A stretch of 6,605 nt of DNA from positions 1-6,605 of the forward strand of contig JAGHCE010000197.1 of assembly GCA_021160625.1 (NCBI GenBank), given 5' to 3'. A program made the translations under genes and the position numbers. The stretch is from Planctomycetota bacterium. Its GTDB lineage: Bacteria; Planctomycetota; DG-23; SLPQ01. The stretch's first letter is position 1. The number at the start of each line of letters is the position of its first letter. A model generated the notes under the pieces. That model saw only the letters and a program-made list of their open reading frames with translations, was not told where the DNA came from and ran no database searches. Positions 6,071 through 6,605 of the stretch are shown one piece after another.

Positions 6071-6605
6071 CTACCCCTCCACGCTGGTTGCGGCGACCTC
6101 CCTGACGGCCTTGAGCGTCGCCAGCAGGGCCGGCGCGTCGCCCAGGCCAAGCGTGTTGGGGGCGTCGCTTCGGGCCTCGTCGGGCCTTGGATGAACTTCG
6201 AGGAAGACCCCGTCTGCTCCCGCCGCAACCGCTGCGGCCGAGATCACCGGCACCATATCCCGGTCACCACCGGTCGACGTGCCGAGCCCTCCGGGCTTTT
6301 GCACCGAGTGAGTCCCGTCAATAACCACCGGATATCCAAACGACTTCATAATCGGTATCGAACGAATATCCACGACGAGAGTGTTGTAGCCGAAACAACT
6401 TCCGCGCTCGGTAAGCAATATCCGCTTATTGCCGGTCGACTCCACCTTTTCGATAATCGGCTTGACGTCCCACGGCGCCATAAACTGGCCCTTCTTGATG
6501 TTGACCGTCCTGCCGGTGGCGCCGGCGGCCGTCAGGAGGTCCGTCTGCCGGCACAGAAACGCCGGTATCTGCAGGATGTCGGCCACTTCGGCTGCCGCGG
6601 CAGCC
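6071..6605 (-). CDS. kdsA: KdsA, 3-deoxy-8-phosphooctulonate synthase, C-terminal part (5' end off window)
   Basis: KdsA condenses phosphoenolpyruvate with arabinose 5-phosphate to form KDO 8-phosphate, the precursor of the inner-core LPS sugar KDO, in the cytoplasm. The frame is open to the right edge, giving about 177 of the usual ~270-280 residues. Visible family blocks are VADILQIPAFLCRQTDLL, VNIKKGQFMAPWD, LTERGSCFGYNTLVVDIRS, VVIDGTHSVQ, GADGVFLEVHPRPDEARSDAP and NTLGL. The GTG at 6586 is internal, because the conserved E-V-A-D-I-L block continues upstream of it. The His of DGTHSVQ, Glu of LEVHP and Asp of SDAPN correspond to metal ligands in the Aquifex-type metal-dependent enzyme. SDAPN also differs from the CDGPS of the metal-independent E. 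coli enzyme, so a metal-dependent type is likely; the decisive N-terminal Cys/Asn is off the window. The AarF-like gene starts 4 nt after the TAG. Confidence 0.95.
   Translation of the reverse strand, partial: AAAAAEVADILQIPAFLCRQTDLLTAAGATGRTVNIKKGQFMAPWDVKPIIEKVESTGNKRILLTERGSCFGYNTLVVDIRSIPIMKSFGYPVVIDGTHSVQKPGGLGTSTGGDRDMVPVISAAAVAAGADGVFLEVHPRPDEARSDAPNTLGLGDAPALLATLKAVREVAATSVEG
6074..6080 (-). promoter_or_regulatory. Ribosome-binding site deciding the AarF-like TTG start
   Basis: On the minus strand GGAGGGG overlaps the last sense codons of kdsA (GAG GGG, then TAG). It lies 7 nt before the TTG at 6066-6064; CTG at 6069-6067 is the only other nearby in-frame candidate. The match and spacing make TTG the preferred start and suggest translation coupled to kdsA. 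Confidence 0.7.

Overview
The window is about 6.6 kb of GC-rich bacterial DNA from a diderm (Gram-negative type) organism. It encodes an outer-membrane secretin and KdsA, an enzyme for the LPS sugar KDO. The GroES/GroEL sequences (for example the ISEIPEEK stretch and the non-GGM tail of GroEL) and the mix of genes remind me of Planctomycetota/PVC-like or related uncultured lineages. This is an impression from memory, not a tested placement.

Layout. Plus strand: (1) the 3' part of a secretin gene (2-1444), cut by the left edge; (2) a 210-bp gap with an excellent match to a sigma-54 (RpoN) -24/-12 promoter at 1584-1599, about 55 bp before (3) a small stand-alone receiver-domain gene (1655-2056); (4) groES (2138-2425); (5) groEL (2439-4055), followed by a strong hairpin terminator (4094-4122) that looks bidirectional. 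A 322-bp region between convergent genes (4056-4377) contains that terminator and a cluster of small hairpins of the intergenic-repeat type, with no credible gene. Minus strand, read right to left: (6) the C-terminal part of kdsA (6605-6071), cut by the right edge, and (7) an AarF/UbiB/ABC1-family atypical kinase gene (6066-4378) starting 4 nt after the kdsA stop, most likely at a TTG codon.

How the genes fit together. The receiver gene, groES and groEL are co-oriented, with gaps of 81 and 13 bp, no visible terminator between them and one good terminator at the end. The simplest reading is one transcript from the sigma-54 promoter through groESL, though a separate unrecognised promoter before groES cannot be excluded. 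I found no CIRCE operator before groES. The receiver keeps the phospho-acceptor Asp but has lost the other conserved receiver residues, and it has no output domain. kdsA and the AarF-like gene look translationally coupled. The secretin has no other secretion or pilus genes beside it in this window.

The most interesting point is the combination of a sigma-54 promoter, a degenerate receiver and groESL. The rest looks like ordinary chromosomal housekeeping sequence; I see no phage, CRISPR, transposase or RNA gene.
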